This document shows positions 9,394 through 19,529 of a stretch of DNA of 64,000 bases, piece after piece. Every line of letters begins with the position of its first letter. Position 1 is the stretch's first letter. The translations under genes and the position numbers were made by a program. The notes beneath the pieces are model-generated. The model saw only the letters and a program-made list of their open reading frames with translations. It had not been told where the DNA came from and searched no databases. This DNA comes from Cupriavidus respiraculi (GTDB lineage Bacteria; Pseudomonadota; Gammaproteobacteria; Burkholderiales; Burkholderiaceae). Location of the stretch: assembly GCF_914271545.1 (NCBI RefSeq), contig NZ_CAJZAH010000002.1, forward strand, positions 1,518,459 through 1,582,458, in the 5' to 3' direction.

Positions 9394-9432
9394 CTCTGTG
9401 TCCGCTGCCCATACCAGGCAGCGGACACAGAG
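9394..9432. repeat. Perfect 16-bp hairpin
   Basis: CTCTGTGTCCGCTGCC (9394-9409) pairs without mismatch with GGCAGCGGACACAGAG (9417-9432) across a seven-base loop. It begins two bases after the preceding hairpin. It lies between two minus-strand genes and may be a processing or termination element, or a dispersed palindromic repeat. Confidence 0.75.
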
Positions 9433-9461
9433 CTCAGGGCGCGCGCGGCGCCCCTGGCCGC

Positions 9462-10046
9462 TTACTTGCCGTACTTCGTCTTCACGTTGGCTTCGCACTT
9501 GTCCTTGGCATCGCCCGACATGGCATCGCACTTTTCCTTGTCGGCCTTGTAGGCGGCGTCCTTGGTGTCCTTGGTCACGTCGGCACGCTTTTCGGCGACA
9601 TCGGTCGACGTGCCGGTGGCGGCGGACTTGCTCACTTTGGATTCGCCGACGGCCTTCTCGTGGGCGGCCTTGGCTTCCTTGGTGCAGACGTCCTTGTCGT
9701 TGCCCTTCTTGTCGTCGCACATTTCCTTGGCGACGTCGTAGTCACGGTCGGCCTTGGTCTTCATGGCCTTGGCCTGAGCCTTGTCGGTGCCGTCGCGCTT
9801 GGCTTCGGCGTTGGCCTTGGCGACATCGCGGTCGCGCTTGGCTTCGGCCTGGCACACGTCCTTGGCGTTGTCCTTCAGGGCATCGCACTTGGTGCGGGCG
9901 TTCTTGTAGTCCGCATCTGCCTGCTTGACCGCGGCATCGTAGTCGGCGCGCGAGCCGGCGGCGTTGCTGGTCTGGGCCAGCGCATAGCCGGCCGGGGCGG
10001 CAACCATCATCGAACAAACTGCTGCAGACAGCCATTTCTTCATCAT
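9462..10046 (-). CDS. Periplasmic Lys/Ala/Asp-rich protein with three C-X10-C repeats
   Basis: A 194-residue secreted protein: signal peptide MMKKWLSAAVCSMMVAAPAGYALA, then a charged, helix-prone mature chain. Three copies of a CD-X6-KDxC unit occur (KCDALKDNAKDVC, MCDDKKGNDKDVC, KCDAMSGDAKDKC), each with ten residues between cysteines, suggesting intramolecular disulfides on helical hairpins. Between the second and third units is a Ser/Thr/Ala linker. I know no function for such proteins. Start supported by AAGGAG upstream. Confidence 0.75.
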   Translation of the reverse strand: MMKKWLSAAVCSMMVAAPAGYALAQTSNAAGSRADYDAAVKQADADYKNARTKCDALKDNAKDVCQAEAKRDRDVAKANAEAKRDGTDKAQAKAMKTKADRDYDVAKEMCDDKKGNDKDVCTKEAKAAHEKAVGESKVSKSAATGTSTDVAEKRADVTKDTKDAAYKADKEKCDAMSGDAKDKCEANVKTKYGK

Positions 10047-10251
10047 GTCGTGCTCCTTTCAGGTCGATCTTATCGGGGGCTCGAATCGGCTCGCCGGGTG
10101 GCTTGCCGCTGTCGCCACGTTGTATGGAAAGGTTATGCGTGCACGGGAATGGCAAGCAGGCGCTGGGCTCCGAAACGGGAGTAAGACAATTCCCACATGC
10201 AGCGAACGCCGCAGCGCAGAAGCGTTTGCGGCCGGCGCGCGGCCAGCAAAG

Positions 10252-10284
10252 AAAAAAGGGCACACGAAACCGTGTGCCCTTTTC
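10252..10284 (-). terminator. Bidirectional intrinsic terminator after hslU
   Basis: AAAAAAGGGCACACG, a four-base loop, then CGTGTGCCCTTTT. On the minus strand the stem is followed by six T, ending the hslVU transcript. Confidence 0.88.
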
Positions 10285-10309
10285 CTCGCAGCCGGCGCGG
10301 CCGGCGCGC

Positions 10310-11641
10310 TTACAGGACGTAGCGCGAAAGATCCTCGTTGCCCGACAGGTCGCCCAGCCGTTCCTCGACATAGGCCGCGTCGATGGTGACCGTCTCGCCG
10401 GAGGACTTGGTGGCATGGAACGACAGGTCTTCCAGCAGCCGCTCCATCACGGTGTAAAGGCGACGCGCACCGATGTTCTCGACCTTCTCGTTGACCGAGA
10501 AGGCGATCTCGGCAAGTCGGCGGATGCCGTCCGGGGCGAACTCGAGCTGCACTTCCTCGGTCGCGAGCAGGGCCTGGTACTGCTTGGTCAGGCTCGCATC
10601 CGTCTGCGTCAGGATGGCTTCGAAATCCGACACCGACAGCGATTCCAGCTCGACGCGGATCGGGAAGCGGCCCTGCAGCTCCGGAATCAGGTCGCTGGGC
10701 TTGCTCAGGTGGAACGCGCCCGAGGCGATGAACAGGATATGGTCGGTCCGGATCATGCCGTACTTGGTGTTGACCGTGGTGCCCTCGACCAGCGGCAGCA
10801 GGTCTCGCTGCACGCCCTGGCGCGACACCTCGCCGCCGCCCACATCGCTGCGGCTGGCAATCTTGTCGATCTCGTCCAGGAACACGATGCCGTTCTGTTC
10901 GACGTTGGCGACGGCCTTGTGCTTCAGGTCCTCGTCATTGATGAGCTTGGCGGCTTCCTCGTCGACCAGCAGCTTGAAGGCTTCCTTGACCTTCATCTTG
11001 CGGCGCAGCTTCTTGCCCTGGCCCAGACCCGCGAACATGCCGCGGATCTGCTCGGTCATGTCCTCCATGCCCGGGGGACCCATGATGTCCAGGCTCGGCG
11101 CGTTGGCCGCCACTTCCAGCTCGATCTCCTTGTCGTCCAGCTCGTGCTCGCGCAGCTTCTTGCGGAAGACCTGGCGGGTATTGGAGTCCTTCTCCTCCGG
11201 CTGGGCGAAGCCGATATCGCGCGGCGGCGGCAGCAGCACGTCGAGCAGCCGGTCTTCCGCGGCGTCCTCGGCCCGGGCGCGCACCTTCTTGGTCTCGGAT
11301 TCGCGCGTCTGCTTGATGGCCATCTCGGCCAGGTCGCGGATGATCGTGTCGACATCGCGGCCCACATAGCCGACCTCGGTGAACTTGGTCGCCTCGATCT
11401 TGATGAAGGGTGCGTCGGCCAGCTTGGCCAGGCGCCGCGCGATCTCGGTCTTGCCCACGCCGGTGGGCCCGATCATCAGGATGTTCTTGGGGGTGATTTC
11501 CTGGCGCAGCGGGTCGGCGACCTGCTGGCGGCGCCAGCGGTTGCGCAGCGCCACGGCCACGGCTTTCTTGGCCTTGTTCTGGCCGATGATGTGCTTGTCG
11601 AGTTCGGAAACGATTTCCGACGGTGTCATGGTGTGCGACAT
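10310..11641 (-). CDS. hslU: ATP-dependent protease ATPase subunit HslU
   Basis: AAA+ unfoldase that feeds substrates to the HslV peptidase. The 443 residues match the family: Walker [10 protein letters not shown] near residue 60, the [10 protein letters not shown] pore-loop segment, the intermediate I-domain (about 110-240), Walker [11 protein letters not shown], sensor [14 protein letters not shown], and the C-terminal DLSRYVL tail that inserts into HslV. It lies 89 bases after hslV, in one operon. Confidence 0.97.
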   Translation of the reverse strand: MSHTMTPSEIVSELDKHIIGQNKAKKAVAVALRNRWRRQQVADPLRQEITPKNILMIGPTGVGKTEIARRLAKLADAPFIKIEATKFTEVGYVGRDVDTIIRDLAEMAIKQTRESETKKVRARAEDAAEDRLLDVLLPPPRDIGFAQPEEKDSNTRQVFRKKLREHELDDKEIELEVAANAPSLDIMGPPGMEDMTEQIRGMFAGLGQGKKLRRKMKVKEAFKLLVDEEAAKLINDEDLKHKAVANVEQNGIVFLDEIDKIASRSDVGGGEVSRQGVQRDLLPLVEGTTVNTKYGMIRTDHILFIASGAFHLSKPSDLIPELQGRFPIRVELESLSVSDFEAILTQTDASLTKQYQALLATEEVQLEFAPDGIRRLAEIAFSVNEKVENIGARRLYTVMERLLEDLSFHATKSSGETVTIDAAYVEERLGDLSGNEDLSRYVL

Positions 11642-11730
11642 GGTATCCGTTCAGTCATGAAGGACCGGCGAGGCGGCCCGGCCCTGGCAACCGCGCCCGC
11701 CGTGCGCGACGGCGGCGCGGCGACGCGCGC

Positions 11731-12267
11731 TCACTCGAGCGTCTCGATCACGAAGTTGGTATTGGTGTAGATGCAGAGTTCGCCGGCGATGCCCAGCGCC
11801 TTCTCGACGACGTCCCGCGGCGGCAGTTCGGTGTTTTCCACCAGCGCCTTGGCGGCCGACTGGGCGTAGGCGCCGCCCGAGCCGATCGCGGCGATGCCGC
11901 CCTCGGGATCGAGCACGTCGCCGTTGCCGGTGATGACCAGCGTGGTGTCGCGGTCGGCGGTGATCAGCATGGCCTCGAGCCGGCGCAGCGCGCGGTCCGA
12001 ACGCCAGTCCTTGGCGAGATCGACCGCGGCGCGGGTGAGGTTGCCCTGGTACTTCTCGAGCTTGGCTTCGAAGCGGTCCAGCAGGGAGAAGGCGTCGGCA
12101 GTGCTGCCGGCAAACCCGACCAGCACCTTGCCGTTGTAGATGCGGCGCACCTTGCGGGCGGTGCCCTTCATGACGATATTGCCGAGAGTGACCTGCCCAT
12201 CACCGCCAAGGGCGACCTGGTTGCCGCGCCGGACGCTGACGATCGTTGTGCCGTGATACTGTTCCAT
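11731..12267 (-). CDS. hslV: ATP-dependent protease peptidase subunit HslV
   Basis: Proteasome-beta-like Thr protease. The precursor MEQYHG is removed to expose the nucleophile Thr7 ([24 protein letters not shown]). Length 178 residues is normal. First gene of hslVU. Upstream on the minus strand a CTTGAA hexamer (12325-12320) could be part of a heat-shock promoter, but I see no convincing -10 partner. Confidence 0.97.
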   Translation of the reverse strand: MEQYHGTTIVSVRRGNQVALGGDGQVTLGNIVMKGTARKVRRIYNGKVLVGFAGSTADAFSLLDRFEAKLEKYQGNLTRAAVDLAKDWRSDRALRRLEAMLITADRDTTLVITGNGDVLDPEGGIAAIGSGGAYAQSAAKALVENTELPPRDVVEKALGIAGELCIYTNTNFVIETLE

Positions 12268-12412
12268 GGTGACTCGCGTGTATGGTTCAGGAGGCTACTT
12301 GGCGACAGCCCCGGCCGAATTCAAGAGCCAGGCGGCGGGTCGAATCCCACCAATATAGGACGGCAGCGGCGCTTGGGCGAGCCGCGGACGGCGGCGCACC
12401 GCGCGCCGCCAT

Positions 12413-12446
12413 GAAAAAAAGGCCACGCCTCGCGGCGTGGCCTTTT
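12413..12446 (-). terminator. Intrinsic terminator of the Bug-protein gene
   Basis: GGCCACGCC, TCGC, GGCGTGGCC flanked by seven A on the left, which is seven T on the minus strand. It lies 45 bases beyond the stop of the solute-binding protein gene and insulates hslV. Confidence 0.88.
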
Positions 12447-12490
12447 GCGTGCAGCGGACCGCCCCGGGGGGCGCCCCGCGGCGATGGCGA

Positions 12491-13480
12491 TCAGTCGGCG
12501 TAGACGCCCGCCTTCTTGATCACCGGCGTCCATTTGTTGATCTCGCTGGCGAGGAACGTCTTCAGCGAGTCCGGCGTGGCGCGCTGGGCCGGGACGGCCT
12601 CGGCGCCCAGCTCCGCCATCTTGGCGCGGAAGGTCGGATCGGTGACCGACTTCTGCAGCGCCGCCGACAGCTTGTCGATCACGGCCTTGGGCGTGCCCTT
12701 GGGCGCGTACATCGCGTGCCAGATCTTCACCTCCATGCCCGGCAGGCCCTGTTCGGCGGCCGTCGGGATGTCCTTGAACGCTTCCACGCGGCGCGACTGC
12801 ATGGCCGCGTAGGGCTTGAGCGAGCCGGCCTTGAGCTGGCCGGCGATATTGGTGGTCTGGTCGCACATCAGGTTGACCTGGCCGCCGAGGATGTCGGTCA
12901 GCGCGGGCGCCGTGCCCTTGTACGGCACCGTGGTCAGCTCGGTCTGGATGGCGGACATGAAGAGCAGGCCGCACAGGTGGGAGGCCGAACCGATGCCGGC
13001 GTTGGCCAGCGACAGCTTGCTGGCGTTGGCCTTGATGTACGGCAGCAGGTCCTTGAAGTTGTTCGGCGGCAGCGACTTGTTGCCGACCAGCACCATCGGC
13101 ACATCGGCGATCTCGCCGACGAATTCGAAGTCCTTCAGCGGATCGAAGCCGAGGTTGCGGTACAGCGCGGGCGCGGTGGACATGCCGATATGATGGATCA
13201 GCACGGTATGGCCGTTGGGGCTGGCCTGGGAAACCTTCTTGGCGCCGATGGTGCCGCCGGCACCGCCCAGGTTCTCGATCACGATGGTGGTGCCCAGATG
13301 CTTGGACATGATCTGCACCAGGTCCCGGGACACCTTGTCGGTCGGGCCGCCCGCCGCGAACGGCACCACGGCGGAGACCGGCTTGCTGCCGGGATATTCG
13401 TCGGCGGCGTGGGCGCCGGCATGCAGGCCCATGGTGGCGACGGCCGCTGCGGCCGCGATCATACGTACAACTTGTTTCAT
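12491..13480 (-). CDS. Bug-family tripartite tricarboxylate transporter binding protein
   Basis: Periplasmic solute receptor of the greatly expanded Bug/TctC family of beta-proteobacteria. A 329-residue protein with signal peptide ending GAHA-ADEYP, then the family motifs VPFAAGGPTDKVSR, VIENLGGAGGTIGA and PYKGTAPALTDILGGQVNLM. The ligand (a carboxylate or small organic acid) cannot be inferred. ATG 13480 is preceded by AGGAGAGAG. No TctA/TctB genes are adjacent, as is usual for orphan Bug proteins. Confidence 0.92.
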   Translation of the reverse strand: MKQVVRMIAAAAAVATMGLHAGAHAADEYPGSKPVSAVVPFAAGGPTDKVSRDLVQIMSKHLGTTIVIENLGGAGGTIGAKKVSQASPNGHTVLIHHIGMSTAPALYRNLGFDPLKDFEFVGEIADVPMVLVGNKSLPPNNFKDLLPYIKANASKLSLANAGIGSASHLCGLLFMSAIQTELTTVPYKGTAPALTDILGGQVNLMCDQTTNIAGQLKAGSLKPYAAMQSRRVEAFKDIPTAAEQGLPGMEVKIWHAMYAPKGTPKAVIDKLSAALQKSVTDPTFRAKMAELGAEAVPAQRATPDSLKTFLASEINKWTPVIKKAGVYAD

Positions 13481-13775
13481 CACTCTCTCCTGATTTCCCT
13501 GCCTGTTCCCGTCCAAGGGGTGCCCGGCCACTGGAGAACATCCGTGGCGGACATTCCTCCATCCCGCCATAACGACCCAGCCGTCCTATCCGTTCACCGG
13601 GGTTTTCCCGTGCCGGCGAACGTCGCCGCGTGTCCGGCTCTGACCGGTGGCGGCGGCCATGACGGCCCCGGCATTCGTCGACTTCCGAGGTCGCGGGCCG
13701 GAGCGCCATGCTATCAGCGGGTATTTGGCGCAAATATCAGGAATAACCCGTGCAAATTGCGATAAGGCGCCGCGA

Positions 13776-14675
13776 TCAGCGAAAGAATTCGAGCATCTCC
13801 TGGCGTAGGACGTCGGGCGCCTCCTCGGGGATGTAGTGGCCGCACGGAACGGCCCGGCCCGACACCTCGGCGGCCACCTCCTGCCAGAGCGCCAGCGGCT
13901 CGAAGCAGCGCGCCACCACGCCGTGCTCGCCCCACAGCACCCGCAGCGGACAGGTCAGGCGGCGCCCTGCCTCGCGGTCGGCGCGATCGTGTTCCAGGTC
14001 GATGGTGGCCGCGGCCCGATAGTCCTCGCACATGGCGTGCACGTGGGCGGGATCGCGCATCGCCGCGGCGTAGGCGGCCATGGCGTCCGGGGCGAAGGGC
14101 GCGAGGCCCGCATGCCGCAGGCCCATCAGCTTGCTCAGGTAGAAGTCCGGCTCGGCATTGATCAGCGTCTCCGGGAACGGCGCCGGCTGGATCAGGAAGA
14201 ACCAGTGCCAGTAGGCCGTGGCGAAGTCCATGCTGGTGCGTTCGTACATCGCGAGCGTCGGCGCGATATCGAGCAGCATGGCCCGCGTGACGCTGCCCGG
14301 ATGATCGATGCACAGCCGGTGCGCGACGCGCGCGCCGCGGTCGTGGGCGCACAGCGCGAAGCGCTCGTAGCCCAGCTGCGCCATCACCGCGACCTGGTCC
14401 TGCGCCATCGCGCGCTTGCTGTAGCGCTCATGCCGCGCGTCGCCCGGCGGCGCCGCGCTGCTGCCGTAGCCGCGCAGGTCGGTGGCGATCACGGTGAAGC
14501 GGTCGGCCAGCGCGGGCGCGACCTTGTGCCAGATCAGGTGGCTCTGCGGATGGCCGTGCAGCAGCAGCAGCGGCGGCCCCGATCCGCCCCTGACGCCGGC
14601 GATCTCGATATCGCCCGCGCGCAGGCGGAAGGGCTCGAAGTTGGGAAACAGCAAGGCGCTGGCATCGTTCTGCAT
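13776..14675 (-). CDS. Alpha/beta hydrolase, fluoroacetate dehalogenase-like
   Basis: Epoxide-hydrolase/dehalogenase-type enzyme of 299 residues. The nucleophile motif HDRGARV gives Asp112 with Arg113 and Arg116; Asp136, Tyr219 and His280 (PCGHYIPEE) complete the active site; His157-Trp158 in the cap (AYWHWFFL) correspond to the residues that bind the leaving fluoride in characterised haloacetate dehalogenases. This full set of ligands and near-identical numbering make haloacetate dehalogenation a serious possibility, although unrelated ester or epoxide substrates are possible. ATG 14675 gives a normal N-terminus. Monocistronic; the promoter is shared with the divergent zur gene region. Confidence 0.82.
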   Translation of the reverse strand: MQNDASALLFPNFEPFRLRAGDIEIAGVRGGSGPPLLLLHGHPQSHLIWHKVAPALADRFTVIATDLRGYGSSAAPPGDARHERYSKRAMAQDQVAVMAQLGYERFALCAHDRGARVAHRLCIDHPGSVTRAMLLDIAPTLAMYERTSMDFATAYWHWFFLIQPAPFPETLINAEPDFYLSKLMGLRHAGLAPFAPDAMAAYAAAMRDPAHVHAMCEDYRAAATIDLEHDRADREAGRRLTCPLRVLWGEHGVVARCFEPLALWQEVAAEVSGRAVPCGHYIPEEAPDVLRQEMLEFFR

Positions 14676-14760
14676 CGATCGTCTCCGTCTGTGCGTTGGC
14701 GCTGAGGCGATGATAGGCCCGGGCGCCGAAAGGCCGAAGTCCCGCCGCTCGGGCGCTGAC

Positions 14761-14773
14761 GCAACTCAATTGC
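14761..14773. promoter_or_regulatory. Candidate Zur-type operator before zur
   Basis: GCAACTCAATTGC, an imperfect palindrome (GCAA...TTGC) overlapping the -35 box of the zur promoter. The same GCAAC-N3-RTTGC pattern recurs at 17636-17648 before the second zinc operon. Regulator identity is inference. Confidence 0.45.
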
Positions 14774-14798
14774 ATCACCATGGCGGCTATGGTTAAAT
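14770..14798 (+). promoter_or_regulatory. Promoter of zur operon
   Basis: -35 TTGCAT (14770-14775), 17-base spacer, -10 TTAAAT (14793-14798). The expected transcription start, about seven bases on, falls at the ATG at 14805, so the message may be leaderless. Confidence 0.55.
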
Positions 14799-14804
14799 CG
14801 GCCC

Positions 14805-15308
14805 ATGTCTTCGTCGATTCCCTTCCCGCCCGACGCGCTCGAAGCCGCCCAGGAACGCCTGCGCGAACTGGGCGCGCGCGTGACCCAGCCGCGCGTGGCC
14901 ATCCTGGCCTGCCTGATGCGGACCGAGGCGCCGCTGACCCACCAGGCCGTGATCGACCGGCTGCCGGGCCAGGGCGAGGCGATCGACCGCGTGACCGTTT
15001 ATCGCGTGCTGGACTGGCTCGTCGAGCACGGCGTCGTGCAGAAACGGGCCGGCAACGACCGCGTATTCCGCTTCAGCCTGGTGGAGCACGAGGCCGCCCG
15101 CGCCCAGGTCCACCGCCAGCATTGCCACTTTCATTGCAGCCGCTGCGACCGCACCTTCTGCCTCGACGCGGCCAGCACGCCGGATGCCGAGGCCACGCCG
15201 GCGGTGCCCAGCGGCTTCGCGGTCGAGCACGTCGAGCTGACCGTCAATGGCGTCTGCGCGGAGTGCGGCGCGCGTCCGTCCACGGCCCGCGCGCCGCAGC
15301 GCGCCTGA
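14805..15308 (+). CDS. zur: Fur-family regulator, Zur type
   Basis: Zinc-responsive repressor of 167 residues. N-terminal winged helix (VTQPRVAILACL ... LTHQAVIDRL ... VTVYRVLDWLVEHGVVQ), then a dimerisation domain with two CxxC pairs (CSRC at about 106 and CAEC near the C-terminus) that form the structural zinc site, and an HCHFHCSRC ligand cluster for the sensory site. Position directly ahead of a CobW GTPase, close to a ZnuD-like receptor, supports Zur over Fur. ATG 14805 may be the first transcribed codon. Confidence 0.87.
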   Translation: MSSSIPFPPDALEAAQERLRELGARVTQPRVAILACLMRTEAPLTHQAVIDRLPGQGEAIDRVTVYRVLDWLVEHGVVQKRAGNDRVFRFSLVEHEAARAQVHRQHCHFHCSRCDRTFCLDAASTPDAEATPAVPSGFAVEHVELTVNGVCAECGARPSTARAPQRA

Positions 15309-15395
15309 GCGACGCCGTGTCCGCCCCGCCCGCCACGCCTTTCCCGAATTAGCGGCGGCAGCCCTGCCGCCCCACCCTCCCGCGGAGATCCATCC

Positions 15396-16469
<1,074 letters not shown>

Positions 16470-16812
16470 TCGGGGAAACCCGGATGCGTCGGCCGGCAGT
16501 GCGTCAACCGCCATGCCGGGACGCATGTCCCACGCTTTTGTCCGGTTTTCTCCCGTATCTCCTAAAAAATTGTTCAAGTACAATAGTCCGGATGTGATGC
16601 GGGCAACGCGGTATCGAGCCGTTCCTCCGCATCGTATGCAGGGCGGCAGTCGTCGTCAGCATGAGACGGGGTCGCCCGCCAGGTGCGACCGCAGGCGTTT
16701 CATGCGATGACCGTCTTCCGCCGGGACCCGCCACGCGCCGCACCGCCGGGCTGATCGAACCGACAGCCAAGGACGAGGACAGGCGTAACAGCACGCGAAA
16801 GAAAGGGGTCCC
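16470..16812. other. Intergenic region upstream of dksA
   Basis: 343 bases with no supported gene. Around 16563-16590 the base composition turns AT-rich and includes a -10-like TACAAT (16579-16584), a plausible dksA promoter. No GCAAC-N3-RTTGC palindrome is present. Confidence 0.4.
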
Positions 16813-17499
16813 ATGGTAGCCGCAACAAAAACCAAAGAAGGCCGCAGCAAGACCGCCAGTGCTGCGACGCAGGCACTGAAGGCGCAGGTGGAGGAATCTG
16901 CGCCCACCCCAAGCGACGGCACGGTGCCAGCCGACGCGTCGGGGACCAAGGGGGGCACGCGAAGCAGCAAGTCTGCAGCCAGCCAGAGTGAAACGTCCGC
17001 GCCGCGCAAGCGCCCGGACACCGCATCCGAGCGGCCCGAGACGCCGCCGGTCGCATCAACAAGAGAATCAGCAGCAACCATGAGCAGCAAAAAACTTCTG
17101 ACTGAAGCTGAAATCCTGAAGATGGACGACAAGGATTACATGAACGAGGCGCAATTGGCCTTTTTCAAGAATCGCCTTGAACAGCTGCGGGACGACATCC
17201 TCAAGAACGCCGACCAGACCACCGAGCACCTGCGCGAAACGGTCATCGTGCCGGACCCGGCCGACCGGGCGACCATCGAGGAAGAACACGCGCTGGAGCT
17301 GCGCACGCGTGATCGCGAGCGCAAGCTGCTGAAGAAGGTCGAGCAGTCGCTGTCGCGCATCGAGTCGGGCGACTATGGCTGGTGCGAAGAGACCGGCGAG
17401 CCGATCGGCGTGCCGCGCCTGCTGGCCCGTCCCACCGCCACGCTGTCGCTGGAGGCGCAACAGCGCCGCGAACTGCGCCAGAAGCTGTTCGGCGACTGA
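16813..17499 (+). CDS. dksA: RNA polymerase-binding transcription factor DksA
   Basis: Secondary-channel factor that potentiates ppGpp. The core (from [13 protein letters not shown] at 17080, 139 residues) has the coiled-coil with the tip motif DPADRA and the C-terminal globular region [32 protein letters not shown]. Of the four zinc-finger cysteines of classical DksA only the first remains (C-X2-T and S-X2-A replace the others), so zinc binding is unlikely. A 90-residue Ser/Thr/Ala/Lys-rich N-terminal extension precedes the core if translation starts at ATG 16813, which has a GGGG-type RBS; internal ATG 17080 is the alternative. Confidence 0.9.
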   Translation: MVAATKTKEGRSKTASAATQALKAQVEESAPTPSDGTVPADASGTKGGTRSSKSAASQSETSAPRKRPDTASERPETPPVASTRESAATMSSKKLLTEAEILKMDDKDYMNEAQLAFFKNRLEQLRDDILKNADQTTEHLRETVIVPDPADRATIEEEHALELRTRDRERKLLKKVEQSLSRIESGDYGWCEETGEPIGVPRLLARPTATLSLEAQQRRELRQKLFGD

Positions 17500-17542
17500 A
17501 AGCGCGGCGGCCCGGCACGGCCGCCACGCCGGCACGATTCGT

Positions 17543-17568
17543 ACGGCCCGGACTTCCGGGCCGTTTTT
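17543..17568 (+). terminator. Intrinsic terminator after dksA
   Basis: ACGGCCCGG, short loop, CCGGGCCGT followed by TTTTT; 44 bases beyond the dksA stop. Confidence 0.88.
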
Positions 17569-17635
17569 GCGTCCGCGCGGCATGGCCCGCCGCGCCCCGC
17601 CGGTGTGCTCAGCCGGCGTTGTTTCTGATACAGTC

Positions 17636-17648
17636 GCAACCTTGTTGC
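17636..17648. promoter_or_regulatory. Candidate Zur-type operator before second cobW operon
   Basis: GCAACCTTGTTGC, a perfect five-base inverted repeat with three-base spacer, located 45 bases before the cobW start. It matches the GCAAC-N3-RTTGC element at the zur promoter. Confidence 0.5.
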
Positions 17649-17693
17649 AATAACCCCAACCACCAATCGCGCCGCGTCCGCCGGCGCCATGCC

Positions 17694-18989
17694 ATGGCCG
17701 ACCGCCGTCTTCCCGTCACCGTCCTGTCCGGCTTTCTCGGGGCCGGCAAGACCACGCTGCTGCAGCACCTGCTGGCCAATCGCGAAGGCCGGCGCGTCGC
17801 CGTCATCGTCAACGACCTGGCCGACGTCAATATCGACGCGCGGCTGCTTGGCGACGGCATCGTGGCCCAGCGCAGCGAACGGCTGATCGAGCTGACCAAC
17901 GGCTGCATCTGCTGCACGCTGCGCGAGGACCTGCTGGGCGAGATCGGCAAGCTGGCGCGGGAAGGACGGTTCGACTATCTCGTGGTGGAATCGACCGGCG
18001 TGGCCGAGCCGCTGCCCATCGCGGAGACCTTCACCTTCGAGGACGAGCACGGCCAGGCGCTGGACGCCGTCGCCCGGCTCGACACCATGGTCACCGTGGT
18101 CGACGCGGCCCACTTCCTGCGCGACTACAGCGACGCGGACTTCCTGCGCGAGCGCGGGCAGGCGCGCGACGACGAGGACGACCGCACCGTGGTGGACCTG
18201 CTGATCGAGCAGGTCGAGTTCTGCGACGTCATCGTGCTGAACAAGCTGGACCTGATCGACGAGGACGCCCGCGCCCGGCTCACCACGCTGCTGCACGCGC
18301 TGAACCCGCGCGCCGACATCGTGCCTGCCTCGTTCGGCAAGGTGCCGCTCGAGCGCGTGCTGGACACCGGCCGCTTCGACTTCGAGGCGGCGGCGGCCGC
18401 GCCCGGGTGGCTGGCCGAGCTGCGCGGCGAGCACGTGCCGGAGAGCGAGGAGTACGGCATCGGCAGCTTCGTCTACCGGCGCCGCCGCCCCTTCCATCCC
18501 CGCCGCTTCGCGGACCTGATCCATACCGAATGGCTGCGCGAGCACGGCACCGTGCTGCGCTCCAAGGGTTTTTTCTGGCTGGCCACGCGCATGGACACGG
18601 CCGGCACCTGGGGCCAGGCCGGCGGCGTGTGCCGCCATGGCGGCGCGGGCGCGTGGTGGGCTGCCATCGACCCGGCCGAGTGGCCAGACGATGACGAGAC
18701 GCTGGCCGGCATCCGCGCCGACTCGGAGGAAAACGGGCAGCCCGCGCCCTACGGCGACCGCCGCCAGGAACTGGTGCTGATCGGCCAGGGCATGGACCGC
18801 GCCGCGCTCGAAGCCGCGCTCGATGCCTGCCTGCTGGACGACGCCGAGATGGCCGCTGGCCCGCAGGCCTGGGCCAGCTACGACGACCCGTTCCCGAGCT
18901 GGGAAGACGATCTGGACGACGGGCACGACGACGACCACGGCCACCACCACCATGGCGACTGCGGCTGCCATGGCGAGCATGACCACTGA
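17694..18989 (+). CDS. Second CobW/COG0523 GTPase with C-terminal His tail
   Basis: A 431-residue G3E GTPase distinct from the first copy. Walker [10 protein letters not shown] (13-21), GCICC (70-74), ESTG, NKLD, then a CobW_C domain ([19 protein letters not shown] ... LVLIGQGMD) and a terminal Asp/His/Cys tail ([15 protein letters not shown], from about 414) instead of an internal His loop. It resembles the YciC/ZigA-type branch. It begins a three-gene unit with a small secreted protein and a TonB receptor, consistent with a zinc-starvation operon. ATG 17694 gives the standard [14 protein letters not shown]. Confidence 0.9.
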   Translation: MADRRLPVTVLSGFLGAGKTTLLQHLLANREGRRVAVIVNDLADVNIDARLLGDGIVAQRSERLIELTNGCICCTLREDLLGEIGKLAREGRFDYLVVESTGVAEPLPIAETFTFEDEHGQALDAVARLDTMVTVVDAAHFLRDYSDADFLRERGQARDDEDDRTVVDLLIEQVEFCDVIVLNKLDLIDEDARARLTTLLHALNPRADIVPASFGKVPLERVLDTGRFDFEAAAAAPGWLAELRGEHVPESEEYGIGSFVYRRRRPFHPRRFADLIHTEWLREHGTVLRSKGFFWLATRMDTAGTWGQAGGVCRHGGAGAWWAAIDPAEWPDDDETLAGIRADSEENGQPAPYGDRRQELVLIGQGMDRAALEAALDACLLDDAEMAAGPQAWASYDDPFPSWEDDLDDGHDDDHGHHHHGDCGCHGEHDH

Positions 18990-19389
18990 GCGCCTGGCCG
19001 GCGCCATGCGCCGGCGCGGCCTGGGCTGGTGGCCGGCGCTGTGGCTGGTCCTGTGCCTGCTGCTGGCGCAGCACGCCGGCATCGTGCACCGCGTGGTGCA
19101 TGGCGGCCTGCAGCAGGCGCCGATCGCTCCGGCTGCGACAGCAACCGCCGGGGGCGCGCCCGATGCCGCGCACGCGCACCGCGCCGATAGCCTGAAGCCG
19201 TCCGGACACTCCTGCGTACTGTTCGACGCCGCCACCGCGGCCGACACGCTGTGCGACGGCCCGCCCATGCCGCGGCTCGCGCATGGCAAACCCGTCCTGC
19301 CCCCCAGCATCACCTGGCGCTGGCCCCACCTTCCCCCCGCGCGCCCCTTCCTGTCGCGCGCCCCTCCCTCGCCGTTCGCCTTCGCCTGA
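18979..19389 (+). CDS. Small membrane/secreted protein of the zinc operon (DUF2946-like)
   Basis: A 136-residue protein whose start overlaps the stop of cobW. One hydrophobic segment ([21 protein letters not shown]) is followed by HRVVHGG, an Ala-rich linker, [22 protein letters not shown] and a Pro-rich tail. The layout, a signal-like helix then a short His/Cys-bearing segment (HSC), recalls DUF2946-type proteins that sit beside metal transporters. ATG 18970 is an alternative start. Metal handling in the envelope is inferred from context only. Confidence 0.65.
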   Translation: MTTERLAGAMRRRGLGWWPALWLVLCLLLAQHAGIVHRVVHGGLQQAPIAPAATATAGGAPDAAHAHRADSLKPSGHSCVLFDAATAADTLCDGPPMPRLAHGKPVLPPSITWRWPHLPPARPFLSRAPPSPFAFA

Positions 19390-19529
19390 GATCCCGCGGC
19401 GCCCTTGCGCCGCGGCGTTCCGTCGCCGCTACCGCCGCCCGCCCCGCCACGCGCCAGATCCGCGTGCCGGCAACGCGCGCGGCCGGCGCGACGGACCGAC
19501 ACCCATCGACGAAAAACGAATCGCGAGCC

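Noticed and set aside
12320-12345. Sigma-32 promoter before hslV
   Set aside because: CTTGAA is present but no CCCCAT-like -10 lies at a suitable distance.
16563-16600. Zur-box-like site before dksA
   Set aside because: AT-rich promoter-like sequence only; it does not contain the GCAAC-N3-RTTGC palindrome.
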